From Parabacteroides hominis (lineage in GTDB: Bacteria; Bacteroidota; Bacteroidia; Bacteroidales; Tannerellaceae): a DNA stretch of 64,000 nucleotides. A program made the position numbers and the translations under genes. The notes under the pieces were generated by a model. That model was not told where the DNA came from and searched no databases. It saw only the letters and a list, made by a program, of their open reading frames with translations. The stretch is taken from the NCBI RefSeq assembly GCF_014287585.1, contig NZ_JACOOJ010000026.1, positions 1-64,000 of the forward strand, in the 5' to 3' direction. Of this stretch, positions 15,966-27,400 are shown in pieces; the first letter of the stretch is position 1; every line of letters begins with the position of its first letter.

Positions 15966-18446
15966 CTACCGGGGCGCGTCCAATTCCAGGAATGCAGTTG
16001 GCAGGCCTTCCGCTTTAACAGCAATCACACTCTTTCCCCCATTCCGTTTGACACGGATCAGGGCACGTCCGTTATACGCCTGTACCTTGCGGCTGCCGGT
16101 CGAGGTTCCGAGATTACAGATCAAACGCCCGTCACCTGCAATTTCGAAAGCGACCAGTTTCTTTGAGTTCAGGCAACGGATGCCGTTCTTATCTACCAAC
16201 TGTACCTGTACCAAAACCGTGTCTCCCCCTTCGGGAAGCAGGCTCAACTGGCAGGCGGCTTCTTTATCCCATTTAGCAGTCTGGTATTCCTGGCGGAGAC
16301 TGTCGGAAACTTCCACCTTATCCTTTTTCCGGATGCCGACAGCTCGAATTTCATTCATGCCTTCCTGATAGACACAGTTCCAGCGCAGGCCGGCAGCCGG
16401 GTAATCCTGGCTATTGCGCCGTTTCACGCCCTGGCTTATGTTGTTGACAAAAAGTTCCACTTCGTCGCAGTTGGAATACACTAAGATTTCCTTGCGGTCC
16501 TCTTTTCCACCCCAGCGGACCGGCCAGGTGTGACCGTAGATGTGGATCATCGGCTTCTCCGTCCAGTAAGACTGGAAAACATAATAACTTTCCTTCGGAG
16601 TAAGGTCGCGCTCGACCACGCCCTTCTGATTGACATAAGGGACAGGATTGTCGGGACGGACCGGAGTAGAGAAATCCTTGAAAGGCCAGTAAGCCGTACC
16701 GGTCAGCCAGGGCATCGTCTCCTGTTCCTTCAGATGCCAGTCGATCAAGCGTACCACATAGCTCTCCGACCAGTCGCCATCGCGCGAAGCACGGGGGACA
16801 CCGCCATACAGGGAAGCATCGCCGGCACGTTCATCACCGCCTTTTCCAGCCTCGATGTTTTTCAGATTATAGAAAGCGTCTTCCGAATGGCGGCGGGCAT
16901 GGCTGTCGCCTCCCCACTCCACATGCAGGAAATGTTTCACCTTCTGCATCTCCTGCTCGGAGATAGACTTATAGTCGGTAAAGACACCGCGATACCAACC
17001 CGCCCAGATGGAAGGAGAATAGACATCGACGATATCGTTGCAAAACTCGCAACGGCGGATTGCGGTCATGCGCGTATCATCCAAGCGGTGAGCCAGGTCG
17101 TGCAATTCTTTCATAAAAGCGCGGATCGCACTCTTATCGAACGTGCTGAAATCGTTAGGCCAATCATTTTCATTTCCCAGCCCCCAGATGATCACAGCCG
17201 GATGATTATGATGCTGGCCTATCATGTTTGCCAGCATCCGGCGAGCCTGTTCCTTATAGACTTCGCCTCCGAGTCCGCCACGACACCAAGGTATTTCTTC
17301 CCATACCAGGATACCCAGTTCATCGCAAAGGTCCAGGATGATTCCGGACTGCTGGTAATGTCCGAGACGGATAAAGTTCACGCCCATATCTTTCATCATT
17401 TGCATTTCGCGTCGCATCATCTCTTCCGTCATCGCCTGCGCCACGCCGGCATGATCTTCGTGGCGGTGCGTACCCTGCAAAAGCAGACGTTTGCCGTTCA
17501 GGAAGAACGGGCCTTTATCCTTGAACTCCGCCCGGCGGAAACCGAAGCGTTCTTCAGTCGTAAAAGTCTGGTCCGGTGTCTTTACGGTCAGCTCGCAGGT
17601 ATAAAGATGCGGCGCATCCACATCCCACAAAGCCGGGTTCTTGATCTTCATCTCTGCCAAGAGGCGGCTGCCCAAAGGCAATACTCCTTCGATCGCTTGG
17701 GTAAAGACAAGCTTCCGGCCGGCGTCGTAGACCGATACGGTCACATCCGCTTTCTTCACATCGTCCGGATTATAGAACGAAGCTTCTACTTTCAATGTCC
17801 CTTCTTTCAGGTCGGAAGACAGGGACGGTTCCAGGCGGATCGTCTCGAAAGAGACTTTCGGCAGATAGACCAGATTCAGATAGCGGTACAGGCCGCCATA
17901 GATATTGAAATCGGCCAGGTCGGACGGGATCATCTCCAGGTCGCGGGAGTTGTCGCAGCGGATCGACAAGGGAACTTTCCCTTTGAAACGCTGCGCATCC
18001 TTGCTGCCGAGAAATATTTTCACGGCATCCGTTATATCGACATTCCAACTGTCGTAACCGCCCACATGACTACCCACAAGAGTCGTATAGACGTAGACAT
18101 CCGTCTTTTGCCCGGCCCCATCGAAGTCGAGCATGATACGACCGTCCGAATAAGGATTGTCAATCGTCAGCAGGGTCTTATACCAACCGGGGCCTTCGTA
18201 ATAATTCACGTCGGGATCAACTGCATCTTCCGCATTAAAACAGTGGGGCAATGCGACAGGTTTCCAGAGGGGAACAGTCTCCGGACTACCGGGGGCGGCT
18301 GGACGCACAGCCTCCCAGACTCCCCCTAAGTCGCCTTTCAGGTATTCCCAGTTGTCCGTCAGCCGGATCTTCTCCATCGAAGGGACTTTGGCTACGGCTG
18401 ACAAGACGGAGAACCACAGTAAACATGAGATAAATAAGCATTTCAT
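15966..18446 (-). CDS. Glycoside hydrolase family 2 enzyme
   Basis: This 826-residue exported enzyme has a signal peptide (about 1-19) and a GH2 architecture: sugar-binding jelly roll, immunoglobulin-like sandwich, TIM barrel (about 310-620) and C-terminal beta domains. The acid/base is E426 in GLGNEN and the nucleophile E510 in HVEWGG. GH2 enzymes are retaining beta-galactosidases, beta-mannosidases or beta-glucuronidases; the sequence alone does not decide here. It is the last gene of the susC-susD-GH2 transcript, 2 nt after susD. With the uronic-acid-type lyase of the same locus, a glucuronidase or galactosidase acting on released oligosaccharides in the periplasm is plausible. Confidence 0.9.
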   Translation of the reverse strand: MKCLFISCLLWFSVLSAVAKVPSMEKIRLTDNWEYLKGDLGGVWEAVRPAAPGSPETVPLWKPVALPHCFNAEDAVDPDVNYYEGPGWYKTLLTIDNPYSDGRIMLDFDGAGQKTDVYVYTTLVGSHVGGYDSWNVDITDAVKIFLGSKDAQRFKGKVPLSIRCDNSRDLEMIPSDLADFNIYGGLYRYLNLVYLPKVSFETIRLEPSLSSDLKEGTLKVEASFYNPDDVKKADVTVSVYDAGRKLVFTQAIEGVLPLGSRLLAEMKIKNPALWDVDAPHLYTCELTVKTPDQTFTTEERFGFRRAEFKDKGPFFLNGKRLLLQGTHRHEDHAGVAQAMTEEMMRREMQMMKDMGVNFIRLGHYQQSGIILDLCDELGILVWEEIPWCRGGLGGEVYKEQARRMLANMIGQHHNHPAVIIWGLGNENDWPNDFSTFDKSAIRAFMKELHDLAHRLDDTRMTAIRRCEFCNDIVDVYSPSIWAGWYRGVFTDYKSISEQEMQKVKHFLHVEWGGDSHARRHSEDAFYNLKNIEAGKGGDERAGDASLYGGVPRASRDGDWSESYVVRLIDWHLKEQETMPWLTGTAYWPFKDFSTPVRPDNPVPYVNQKGVVERDLTPKESYYVFQSYWTEKPMIHIYGHTWPVRWGGKEDRKEILVYSNCDEVELFVNNISQGVKRRNSQDYPAAGLRWNCVYQEGMNEIRAVGIRKKDKVEVSDSLRQEYQTAKWDKEAACQLSLLPEGGDTVLVQVQLVDKNGIRCLNSKKLVAFEIAGDGRLICNLGTSTGSRKVQAYNGRALIRVKRNGGKSVIAVKAEGLPTAFLELDAPR

Positions 18447-18448
18447 AT

Positions 18449-19930
18449 CTATAAATTCGGATTGATCAATGCATCATGTTCCGGACAAGGGAAATATAAC
18501 CGTTCTTCCGTTACATTTTTCACCTTTTCAGGAAAGTTTTCCTGGAAATATTCCTTCATCACCGTCAGATAAGTGCCCCAGCGAACCAAATTGAAACGAT
18601 AAATCCGTTCATGAGTCGTTTCAAGCGTCCATTCTTTCCGGACTGCCTGGCGGAAAGCCTCTTTGGACAAACCCGACAAGTGATCCAAACCGGCGCGAGC
18701 ACGTAATTGATTCACGGCATCATAAGCAGCGGCCGTCGGACCATTGGCCTCGTTTTCCGCTTCGGCAAATATCAGCAGGACATCGGCATAACGGATGATC
18801 GGGATATACATATCCGTACGTTTGTTACGCTGTGAGAAGTCTTCGCGGCCTCCATCACACCATTTCTTTCCATGTGGATAGGGGCTTCCGAAATTTTCAG
18901 TCGTATAGGTCTTATTATCCACCGTACTGACGATTTCGGTCAGGAAGGTTGCTGATTTCCGCTTGTCGTTATCATCAAATTTATCGATATAGGACTGTTT
19001 GACGTAGAAGAATCCCCATCCGGATTCAGATCCGATGCTCGTCGGACGCCATTCGGCTCCGCACTGGTTATCTCCTAACCCGTCTGCAAAATTCAGGGCA
19101 AAGATCGATTCTTTATTATACCGGTTGTCGACAAGCCAGAGATCGGCATAGTTTTCTTCCAGCTTAACGCCGTAAGCAGCGGCATTATCGATAACTTCCT
19201 TCGCCTTAGAAGCTGCTTTTGCCCACATGGCATTATCTTTGACCTGTTCGCCCGCCATCGTGATATAAACCCATGAAAGCAACGACTTGGCAGCAGCGAC
19301 AGTCGGACGTTCCGTTCCGGAATCCCATTTGACAGGGAGATTAGCCTCTGCATATTCCAAATCTTCAACAATCTTATTATAGATTTCCTTTGCCGGCGTC
19401 TTTGCCATGTTATTCGCACTGGTAAAATCATTCACCGGCGTATCTAAATAAATAACATCATTAAAGATACGCACCAAATAGAAATAAGACATGGCACGCA
19501 TATAACGGGCTGCTGCAACATAACGCATTTTAACCTCATCCGAAACCTTCGAGGCATTCGGAACCTTCTCGATCATGATGTTGGAAGCATTGATACAAGC
19601 ATAAAACTGCTGCCAGGGCTTATAAAGGCTCTCGTTGTCGCTTTGCCAGGTCAGGGAGTTCATTTCATCGCGCGCGACATTGTTGGCTGTTGCGCTGACA
19701 ACCGCATCGGTCGTCGCTTCGGCTATAAAGTTAATATGCCGTTCGAAATTATTGCTGCGCCAATAAGAAAGCGACCCCATCAGCAGCATATTACATTCGG
19801 CCTCCGTGTTCGGAAGGTTTTCCGGCGAAAGGAAATCTTTCGGCTCCTCCGACAGGAAAGACTCGCAACTGCTCATCAATAGCATCAGGGAGCACAGCCC
19901 TGCAATTGCTTTATTTATATATGTATTCAT
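18449..19930 (-). CDS. susD: SusD/RagB-family surface glycan-binding lipoprotein
   Basis: This 493-residue lipoprotein has a lipobox LMSSC (Cys22) followed by ESFLSEEP. The alpha-helical TPR-like SusD fold is visible in AARYMRAMSYFYLVRIFNDV (about 140-160) and RYADVLLIFAEAENEANG (about 375-395). A C-terminal RagB segment (VRKEWTLETTHERIYRFNLVRWG) follows. SusD proteins cap the SusC transporter at the cell surface and bind the polysaccharide. The gene lies 24 nt after susC. The symbol denotes the family, not starch specificity. Confidence 0.95.
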   Translation of the reverse strand: MNTYINKAIAGLCSLMLLMSSCESFLSEEPKDFLSPENLPNTEAECNMLLMGSLSYWRSNNFERHINFIAEATTDAVVSATANNVARDEMNSLTWQSDNESLYKPWQQFYACINASNIMIEKVPNASKVSDEVKMRYVAAARYMRAMSYFYLVRIFNDVIYLDTPVNDFTSANNMAKTPAKEIYNKIVEDLEYAEANLPVKWDSGTERPTVAAAKSLLSWVYITMAGEQVKDNAMWAKAASKAKEVIDNAAAYGVKLEENYADLWLVDNRYNKESIFALNFADGLGDNQCGAEWRPTSIGSESGWGFFYVKQSYIDKFDDNDKRKSATFLTEIVSTVDNKTYTTENFGSPYPHGKKWCDGGREDFSQRNKRTDMYIPIIRYADVLLIFAEAENEANGPTAAAYDAVNQLRARAGLDHLSGLSKEAFRQAVRKEWTLETTHERIYRFNLVRWGTYLTVMKEYFQENFPEKVKNVTEERLYFPCPEHDALINPNL

Positions 19931-19954
19931 TTTATCTTTTTATTAATGGTTTAA

Positions 19955-22900
19955 TTATAATGTAAGATTCAATCCGAAAGTATAAGAACGGGTTGCCGGA
20001 TAACTACCGCCGTCAAAACCCAAGTTGTAGTTTCCGGTACGTGAACTGACTTCCGGGTCATAACCGGAATAGCCGGTAATCGTAAACAAGTTCTGCCCGC
20101 TCAGATAGAAGCGTAAGTTGGAGATTCCCCACTTGGATGTGACTGATTTCGGCAAAGTATAACCGAACGTCAGGTTTTTCAGGCGAATATAAGAGCCGTC
20201 TTCCACAAAACGGGATGAAGACGGTCCCACGCCCTTGTCAAAAGCCTGTTGCGTATTCGAAGTCCCTTCTCCCCTCCAGGAATCCTTTACAAAGGCGAAA
20301 GCATTTCCCGTATTATTCGAATTGCTCGGCAATTCGCTGAAAGACACCTTCAACAGATTATAGACATCGTTGCCGTAAGTACCCTGGAACATAAAACTCA
20401 GATCGAAATTCTTATACGAGAAGTCATTGCCGATACCAAAGATAAAGTCAGGATTGGCATTGCCGATGATCGTACGGTCTTCGGTCGTAATCTTGTTATC
20501 GCCATTCAGGTCCTTGAACTTCACGCTTCCGACATCGTCTTTCGTCAGCCCTAAAGCCTTAGCTTCGGCTTCATTCTGATAGATGCCGTCAAAGACATAT
20601 CCGTAGAAGTTACCCAACGGTTCGCCGACCTTCACAATACCGGTCTCATTGAAGCCGGCTCCCAAAGCGCCACCTGAACCGTTTGTATAGAAGTACTCGT
20701 CATCGCCGAGATCAAGCACTTTTTCACGGTTCAAGGCGATATTGAGAGAAGTAGACCACTTAAAGTCACCCACTAAGTTCTGGGTATTCAAAGAAAATTC
20801 CCACCCTTTGTTGGATTTGCTGCCGATGTTCTGTGTCTGTGAAGAATAGCCGGTATAGTAAGGAAGTATCTTGTCGTAATGCAGATCGACTGTCTTCTTG
20901 TAATAATAGTCTGCAACCAAAGAGATACGTCCGCCCAAAACGCTCAAATCGATACCGATATCCGTCTGTTTAGTTGTCTCCCACTTCAAATCCGGATTCG
21001 GAACACGACCCGGAACAAGCGCCACCGCCGAATTTCCATTCAGGACATAGCTGGTCGTGCTGAAACTTGCCAAAGACTGATAGGCCGTAATCGCCTGGCT
21101 GCCTGTCTCACCATAGCTGGCACGCAGTTTCAGGTTCTGGACCCAGGAAATGTCTTTCATGAAATCTTCTTCACTGATACGCCATCCCAAAGCGGCAGAA
21201 GGGAAGTATCCCCATTTGTTATTCTTTGCAAACTTGGAAGAACCGTCGGCACGGAAACTGACAGACGCCAGGTATTTGCCTTTATAAGCATAGTTCACAC
21301 GGCCCAGCCAGGAAGCAATGGCAGAATGGTTGCCGCCGGAAGCGACAGACAGCAGGCTGCTGTTGGCAAGACCCATATTCCAGTACCCCAACGACTCTAT
21401 GTCGAAGCCTTTGCCGCTGCTGTTATTGTTGAAATAGTCAGAAGCCTCGGCTGTGAAACCGGCAACGACATTCAGGGAATGGTCTTTATTGAATGTTTTG
21501 GAATAAGTCAGCGTGTTTTCGCCGAGCCAGTTAGTTGTTTCCTGGTCATTCATATAAGCATATCCCTGTCCTTTATAGGAAAGAAGATTCTCTCCGGAAG
21601 TAAACTGGCGTTGTTTACGGTCGCTGTAGGTATAAGTCCAGGCTGTCTTAAATTTCAAACCGCTCAGTATTTCCCATTCCAAGAAAGCCGTGCCCTGGAA
21701 ATAATTGCGGTATTTATCCACGACCTGGTCATTGATCAGAGCTACCGGATTGTTCATCTGCGCCCCGTCCTTCAACGGACCGCTAAAGCTGCCGTCTTCC
21801 TTGTAGACAGGGACCAGCGGACCGAATCCGAGAGCGGAGAATGTGACGCCTCCGCCATCGGAACCGTTCATCTGGTTGACGCTCGCGTTGGAAGACGATG
21901 AGCGGGAAGCATTGATCAGCGCGCCGACCGTAACCTTCTTTCCTAACTTCTGTTCGATATTGGCACGTATGCCGGCACGGTTGAAATCAGAGTTCTTCAC
22001 AATTCCCTGGTGCATGAGGTAGTTGCCGGACAGGCTGTAGCGCGTCGTCTCCGTTCCGCCGCTTACAGACAACGAATGGCCCGTGACCGGAGCAGTACGG
22101 AACACTTCATCCTGCCAGTTCGTATCATTCAAATTGTCCGGATCTATCCAACCCGGTATTTTCAAGGCTGTCTTAGGATATTTTTCCTGTGCTTCTTTCA
22201 ATAAACCATATAATTCCCGGCCATTCAGCATATCCATTTCTTTAGATACCTGCGAAAGCGAGACATATCCGCTATAAGAAACCGTCGGTTTGCCCGATTG
22301 CCCGCGTTTGGTCGTTACCATGATGACGCCGTTCGCCCCGCGGGAACCGTAGATAGAGGTGGAAGAAGCATCTTTCAATACTTCGATAGAGGTGATGTCG
22401 TTGGGGTCGATCAGGGAGAGGTCGCCGCCTAAAACTCCGTCGATCACTACCAGCGGAGCATTCTCGCCTTTCAGGGAGTTACCGCCGCGGATAATGATGT
22501 TAGGCGATTCGCCCGGTGCGGCTACACTGTTCTGTACCATCACACCTGCCATCTGTCCCTGCAAAGCTTGGTCGGTGCGGGAGATGGAAAGTTTTGTCAG
22601 GTCTTCGCCTTTCACGGACGAAAGCGCACCGGTCACATCGCTTTTCTTCTGCACGCCGTAGCCGACTACGACCACTTCGTCCAACGCTTCGGAATCTTCT
22701 TTCAGGATGATGTTCAGGGGGGCGTTGCCTTTTACTTTTATTTCCTGCGGCTTGAAGCCGATATAGGAAACGACCAATGTGGAACCGGCGGGGGCTTCGA
22801 AGGAGAAGTTACCGTCTATGTCGGTGACCGCCCCGATCGTCGTGCCCTTTACAAGGACGTTAACCCCTAACAGAGGTTCACCATTCGAGTCTTTTACCAC

Positions 22901-23035
22901 CCCTTTTATTACGGATGATTGCAAGACTCCACTTACGATAGCCGAACTTTCAGCCTTTGCCATGCCGGGCAGGGCTGCCGAAGTCAGGCACAATGTCATG
23001 CACAGGGCACAACCTTTCATGTACGTGTAATTCAT
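19955..23035 (-). CDS. susC: SusC/RagA-family TonB-dependent glycan importer
   Basis: This 1026-residue outer-membrane transporter has a signal peptide (about 1-28) and a carboxypeptidase-regulatory-like domain (about 42-115). Next comes the SusC-specific DEVVVVGYGVQKKSDVTGA TonB-box/plug start (about 117-135), with the plug to about 245, then a long barrel ending in the aromatic-rich YTFGLNLTL. It imports oligosaccharides produced at the surface, driven by TonB. It is first in the susC-susD-GH2 transcript and has a TACATTTG promoter box upstream. Regulation most likely comes from the hybrid sensor encoded further upstream. Confidence 0.96.
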   Translation of the reverse strand: MNYTYMKGCALCMTLCLTSAALPGMAKAESSAIVSGVLQSSVIKGVVKDSNGEPLLGVNVLVKGTTIGAVTDIDGNFSFEAPAGSTLVVSYIGFKPQEIKVKGNAPLNIILKEDSEALDEVVVVGYGVQKKSDVTGALSSVKGEDLTKLSISRTDQALQGQMAGVMVQNSVAAPGESPNIIIRGGNSLKGENAPLVVIDGVLGGDLSLIDPNDITSIEVLKDASSTSIYGSRGANGVIMVTTKRGQSGKPTVSYSGYVSLSQVSKEMDMLNGRELYGLLKEAQEKYPKTALKIPGWIDPDNLNDTNWQDEVFRTAPVTGHSLSVSGGTETTRYSLSGNYLMHQGIVKNSDFNRAGIRANIEQKLGKKVTVGALINASRSSSSNASVNQMNGSDGGGVTFSALGFGPLVPVYKEDGSFSGPLKDGAQMNNPVALINDQVVDKYRNYFQGTAFLEWEILSGLKFKTAWTYTYSDRKQRQFTSGENLLSYKGQGYAYMNDQETTNWLGENTLTYSKTFNKDHSLNVVAGFTAEASDYFNNNSSGKGFDIESLGYWNMGLANSSLLSVASGGNHSAIASWLGRVNYAYKGKYLASVSFRADGSSKFAKNNKWGYFPSAALGWRISEEDFMKDISWVQNLKLRASYGETGSQAITAYQSLASFSTTSYVLNGNSAVALVPGRVPNPDLKWETTKQTDIGIDLSVLGGRISLVADYYYKKTVDLHYDKILPYYTGYSSQTQNIGSKSNKGWEFSLNTQNLVGDFKWSTSLNIALNREKVLDLGDDEYFYTNGSGGALGAGFNETGIVKVGEPLGNFYGYVFDGIYQNEAEAKALGLTKDDVGSVKFKDLNGDNKITTEDRTIIGNANPDFIFGIGNDFSYKNFDLSFMFQGTYGNDVYNLLKVSFSELPSNSNNTGNAFAFVKDSWRGEGTSNTQQAFDKGVGPSSSRFVEDGSYIRLKNLTFGYTLPKSVTSKWGISNLRFYLSGQNLFTITGYSGYDPEVSSRTGNYNLGFDGGSYPATRSYTFGLNLTL

Positions 23036-23079
23036 AATACTGTTATTAAGATTGAAACTTATGTGTTTTTCTTCTGCTG

Positions 23080-23087
23080 CAAATGTA
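23080..23087 (-). promoter_or_regulatory. -7 box (TACATTTG) of the susC-susD-GH2 operon
   Basis: This is an exact TAnnTTTG match on the minus strand, 45 nt upstream of the susC ATG. It follows the terminator of the preceding gene, so susC starts a new transcript. Confidence 0.6.
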
Positions 23088-23154
23088 GGGGAAGGAGGTT
23101 CCGGGTTGTTTAAAAATCGTCTCTTTTGCTTTTAAATTTAATTCGGATATAAAT

Positions 23155-23184
23155 AAAAAACCCGCTTAGAAAGCGGGTTTTCAA
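23155..23184 (-). terminator. Rho-independent terminator after the lyase gene
   Basis: The hairpin AACCCGCTT-AGA-AAGCGGGTT has A- and T-runs on both sides. It lies 50-80 nt after the stop of the lyase gene at 23234 and before the susC promoter. Confidence 0.85.
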
Positions 23185-23233
23185 AAAGGTATACAATATT
23201 AAAAGGAAACGGATACGCTTTTGAAAGGCTTTT

Positions 23234-24391
23234 TCATAGCCACAATAACGGATGACGAATAGGTAGATTACGGATTACCTCGTCGTTTACCGGAAAATGA
23301 TCCAGGCGTTTCCAGGTTTCCAGATAAGCGTTGTCCGGAGAATTGAAGATACTGAACAGAAGGGCTGGCTGGGCAACCGGCCATTCATCCCAATACATGA
23401 CATCTTCGGCAAAAGGCCAACTTGACTTATCGGCGATATACGGATATAACCAGGCAACGGCTTTCTGCATATTACGGCCATCCCCAGTCGTAAACTGCCA
23501 AAGATCGTGTTGCCGGTCGGAAAGGATATGACAGATCGTTGCCATCGCATCCAGATTGAATAGGGAATAACCGTAGGGCTTCGTCCGTTTCAATTCGAGC
23601 GGGAAACTGCCATCTTCGGCCATCTGTGAGGGCAACAAAACCGACTCGTAACGATTCCGGCAAAACTGAATTATGTCCTGATCACCGGTATATTTAGCAA
23701 ACTGGGCTACCTGCATCACCCAGCAGGTTCCATGATTATTTTTAGCATTCATCTCGTCCACCCCGTAAGGATGCGTTGTCAGCCATTTCAGGTAATCGGA
23801 AAACCAAGCACGAATACCGACCGCATCTTCGACTGAAAAGACGCCGGCCTGTTCCATCCGAATAAGGGATTGTACGACCTCCAACAGATGGATCGTATCG
23901 ATGATACCGATCCCCCGCCCTGTCACGATGCCCTTGATCGCCTGTGCATATTGAAGGTTCGGATTCATCCGGGTTTCGGGGTCAACGAACCAGGCACGGA
24001 CATGTTTAACCGCTTGCCGGATATATTTCTCGTCTTTCGTCACCAGCCAGGCGGAGGTCAGGTCGCCGATCAACGAACTGAAACGGATCATAGCATGACG
24101 ATGAGCAACAAAGTTATCGGGATTCGTCTGCCCGTCACGGCGTATATAGGCGCTATCCGGACTTACCGGATTAGGCCACCAGTAATCGCCTTCGGAATAG
24201 AAATCGTGAATACTTCCGGCACTCCGTTCCGCTTTATAAGCAGTAATCGTCACAGGTTCTTCTGCCAGGGCCTTATCGCCACGAATGATAATTTCGGCAC
24301 GAAGTAAATCCGTCACTTCTTCTTTTAATGAATGATCTCTCTTGCATTGGCAGAATGACAAAAGAATAACGAATAGTAATAATTTATACAT
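23234..24391 (-). CDS. Alginate-lyase-fold polysaccharide lyase (PL38/PL5-like)
   Basis: This exported protein of about 385 residues starts at the ATG at 24391, 10 nt after the hybrid sensor's stop, where a signal peptide begins (MYKLLLFVILLSFCQC). Whether it is a lipoprotein is unclear because the Cys context is atypical. The body is an alpha/alpha toroid of the Pfam Alginate_lyase type, with GDYWWPNP (about 68-75), the catalytic-region motif NNHG (218-221) and a conserved RTKPYGYSLFNLDA segment. Such enzymes cleave uronic-acid polymers by beta-elimination. PL38 members act on glucuronan-type chains, but the substrate here is inferred from family only. Confidence 0.8.
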   Translation of the reverse strand: MYKLLLFVILLSFCQCKRDHSLKEEVTDLLRAEIIIRGDKALAEEPVTITAYKAERSAGSIHDFYSEGDYWWPNPVSPDSAYIRRDGQTNPDNFVAHRHAMIRFSSLIGDLTSAWLVTKDEKYIRQAVKHVRAWFVDPETRMNPNLQYAQAIKGIVTGRGIGIIDTIHLLEVVQSLIRMEQAGVFSVEDAVGIRAWFSDYLKWLTTHPYGVDEMNAKNNHGTCWVMQVAQFAKYTGDQDIIQFCRNRYESVLLPSQMAEDGSFPLELKRTKPYGYSLFNLDAMATICHILSDRQHDLWQFTTGDGRNMQKAVAWLYPYIADKSSWPFAEDVMYWDEWPVAQPALLFSIFNSPDNAYLETWKRLDHFPVNDEVIRNLPIRHPLLWL

Positions 24392-24401
24392 GATATAGAA
24401 T

Positions 24402-27400
24402 TTATTTATTTTGTTGCACATATTCGGTCGGCGACATGCCGTACATCGCCTTGAAGCAAGTGGCAAAATAGGCATGGGAATTAAAGCCGATATTGACAGA
24501 AACTTCAGATACGTTCATATCTGTTTCCAGCAGCATCTTTGCAGCTATTTCAAGACGTTTGTTACGGATCAGATCGATCGGTGAAAGGTCGGTTATCGCC
24601 TTCAACTTCCGGTAGAAGTTGGCACGTCCCATACCGACTCCTTTGCACAATGTTTCCACGTTAAGCTCTGGGTTGGAGAAGTTTTGCTCGATCACCTCGA
24701 ACAGTTTTTGCATGAATGTATCGTCCGCAGATGTCGTCTCGATACCCAACGACTCCAACGAAAATTTTTTCCCATACAGTTCCTTCAGCCGTTCGCGGGA
24801 AGCCAGGATATTCCGGATGCGATACAGCAGGACTCCCATATTGAAAGGCTTCACGATATAATCGTCCGCACCGCACTGAAACCCCTCTTTAATATGCATG
24901 ACCATCGACTTTGCCGTAATGATGATGACCGGGATATGCCCGGTGCGTAAATCCTGCTTGATCTCCGAACAAAGTTGCAGACCGTCTTTCTTCGGCATCA
25001 TGATGTCGCTTATCACCAGGTCCGGCAAGGTTTCCACAATCTTGTCGAAAGCCTCTACCCCGTTCTCCGCTTCAAGCACATCGAAATAGGGTTCGAGATG
25101 CTTGCTGATATACCGGCGGACATCCGGATTATCTTCGGCTAATAATAAGGTATAACGCTGACCGGAGGCAGACAGTCGCTCATGCATATTGTCAGGAATT
25201 TCGGATTCATTTCCGGCCTCTTCAATTTCCCTGTAGGGATTCCTTGCAGAAGAGTCCTCTTCTGCAAATTGCTCATGAGCATACGCTTCGCGGTTTACCG
25301 GTATCAAGACACGGAATACAGCCCCTTTCGATGTGTTATCTTCTACCCATACAACCCCTTTATGCAGTTTCACGATAGAGAGTACCAGACTGAGCCCGAT
25401 ACCGGTTCCGGTCGTATTCGACTCACTTTCATCCGTTCCCTGGTAGAAAGGAGAAAATATATGGAACTTGTCGGAATCGTCTATCCCTTTCCCTGTGTCC
25501 TCTACCGACAAGCAGACATATCGGGACCCCTCCCGGACCTCCCCGCCTATCCTGCCGGGATATTGTTCCTGCAATCCGGTAGCCGAAAGCGATTGCAGAC
25601 GAATAGTTACCGACTCACCCGGAGCCGTATGCTTAAAAGCGTTCGACAAAAGATTAAAAAACACCTTTTCCAGCAAAGCACGATCAAACCACGCATCTAT
25701 TCCCGACTCATCTGATTCCAGACGAAAGGCGATCCGTTCCTTGACCGCAATCTGATTAAAAGCAATATATATCTCCTGCGTAAACAGATACAGATCATTA
25801 TGCGAAACACGCAATCGCAGGTTGCCACTCTGGTTCTTCCTAAGATCCATCAACTGGTTCACCAGCAACAAAAGCCGCTGGGCGTTTCCATAGACCAGAC
25901 GCAACGTGCCTTTCAAGTTCGAATTCATGTCCACTCGCTGCAAGACTTCTTCCAATGGTGAAAGGATCAGCATCAACGGTGTGCGCAGTTCGTGCGAGAA
26001 ATTGGTGAACATGCGTATCTTGGACTGGTGGAACTCTTCTTGCCGCTGCTGCTCCTTCTGTTTCTCGAAAAGGTCGTGTTCTAACCTGCGCTTCATGTGC
26101 AGGTAATACCAGATCACATAAAAGATGCTTCCGGCGATCAGTATATATATAAGGTAAGCATACCAGGTCTGCCAGAGCGGGGTGCGGATGCGGATCGCCA
26201 ACGAACGGCCTTCGTCGTTCCAAAGCCCGTCGTTATTGGAGGCGCGTACGCGGAATACATAGTTGCCCGGCTTTAAGTTCGTATAGAATGCCTCCTTGCG
26301 GGAACCGGCATCGTTCCAATCGTTGTCGTAACCTTCTAACATATAAGCATATTTGTTCTGGTTCGGATAGAGGTAGTTCAAAGCGGCATAGCCGACAGAG
26401 AAATTGTTCTGGTTATAATCGAGTTCAACCTCTTCGGTATAGTCGAGGACTTTACCGAGCAAACCGGACGGGTCGCCGGGAAGGATCGGTTTATTGTTGA
26501 CCGTGAAGGTGGTCAGCACGACCGGAGGGATAAAACTGTTCTCTTTCAGGCGTTCCGGATAAAAGGATATAAGACCGTTGCTCCCGCTGAAATAAATCCG
26601 GTTGTCGGGCAGCTTGATTCCGCCCTTCAGGCTGAATTCATTTACCGGGATCTCGCTTTTTCCGGTATAGTTGTTAAAGATGCGGGATTCGGGGTCGTAG
26701 GATGATATGCCGTTTCCCGTGCTGATCCATAGTTTGCCGTCATCGCCTGGGATCATCGAGTTGATGTTATCGTCGCTCAGCCCGTCATGGGCGGTGAGGC
26801 GTTCTACAATCCCGTTTTCTTCGTCGAAACGGCAGAATCCGCCTCCGAACGTTCCGATCCAGATACGGCCCTTCTTGTCCCGCACGATATTGGAAACATG
26901 GTCGCTATACAGCTTATAAGGGCCCTCTTTGCCGGTTTTATAGGTCACCAAGCTATGCGCATGGGAGTCATACATCGCCAATCCGGCCAGGTGCATGCCT
27001 ATCAGATAGACGCCGTCGCGTATTTCTAAAAAACTGCGCACGCTCGGCAGTTGGCGGAAAAAGCTGTCAGCAGGTGCAACCGTGCCGTCGGGCAGGAAGC
27101 GGGTGATGCCGGTATTGTCTGTCGTCCCTACCCACAGCGCGCCATCGCTGCAGCGGGCAATTGTGTAGATGCTAATTTCCTGGTCGAAGGAATAAAAGAG
27201 GGAAAATTTCTTCGTCCGCATGTCGAAACGGTAAAGGGTTCCTTTCTGCGTACCGCACCAGAGGGTATTTCCTTCTAAAAACAAAGATTTGATAATGTTC
27301 CGGTCGTTCAATGCGTTCGGACGCACGTCCAGCAGGTAGCGTTCGAACTTCTCCGTTTCAAGATCGAACGAAAGCAATCCTCTCCCCTCCGACGCTACCC

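Noticed and set aside
16530..18329. 599-codon plus-strand frame opposite the GH2 gene
   Set aside because: It is the antisense of a clear GH2 enzyme with both catalytic residues in place. The antisense frame is open because of codon bias.
20879..21901. 340-codon frame opposite susC
   Set aside because: Antisense shadow of a well-supported SusC barrel.
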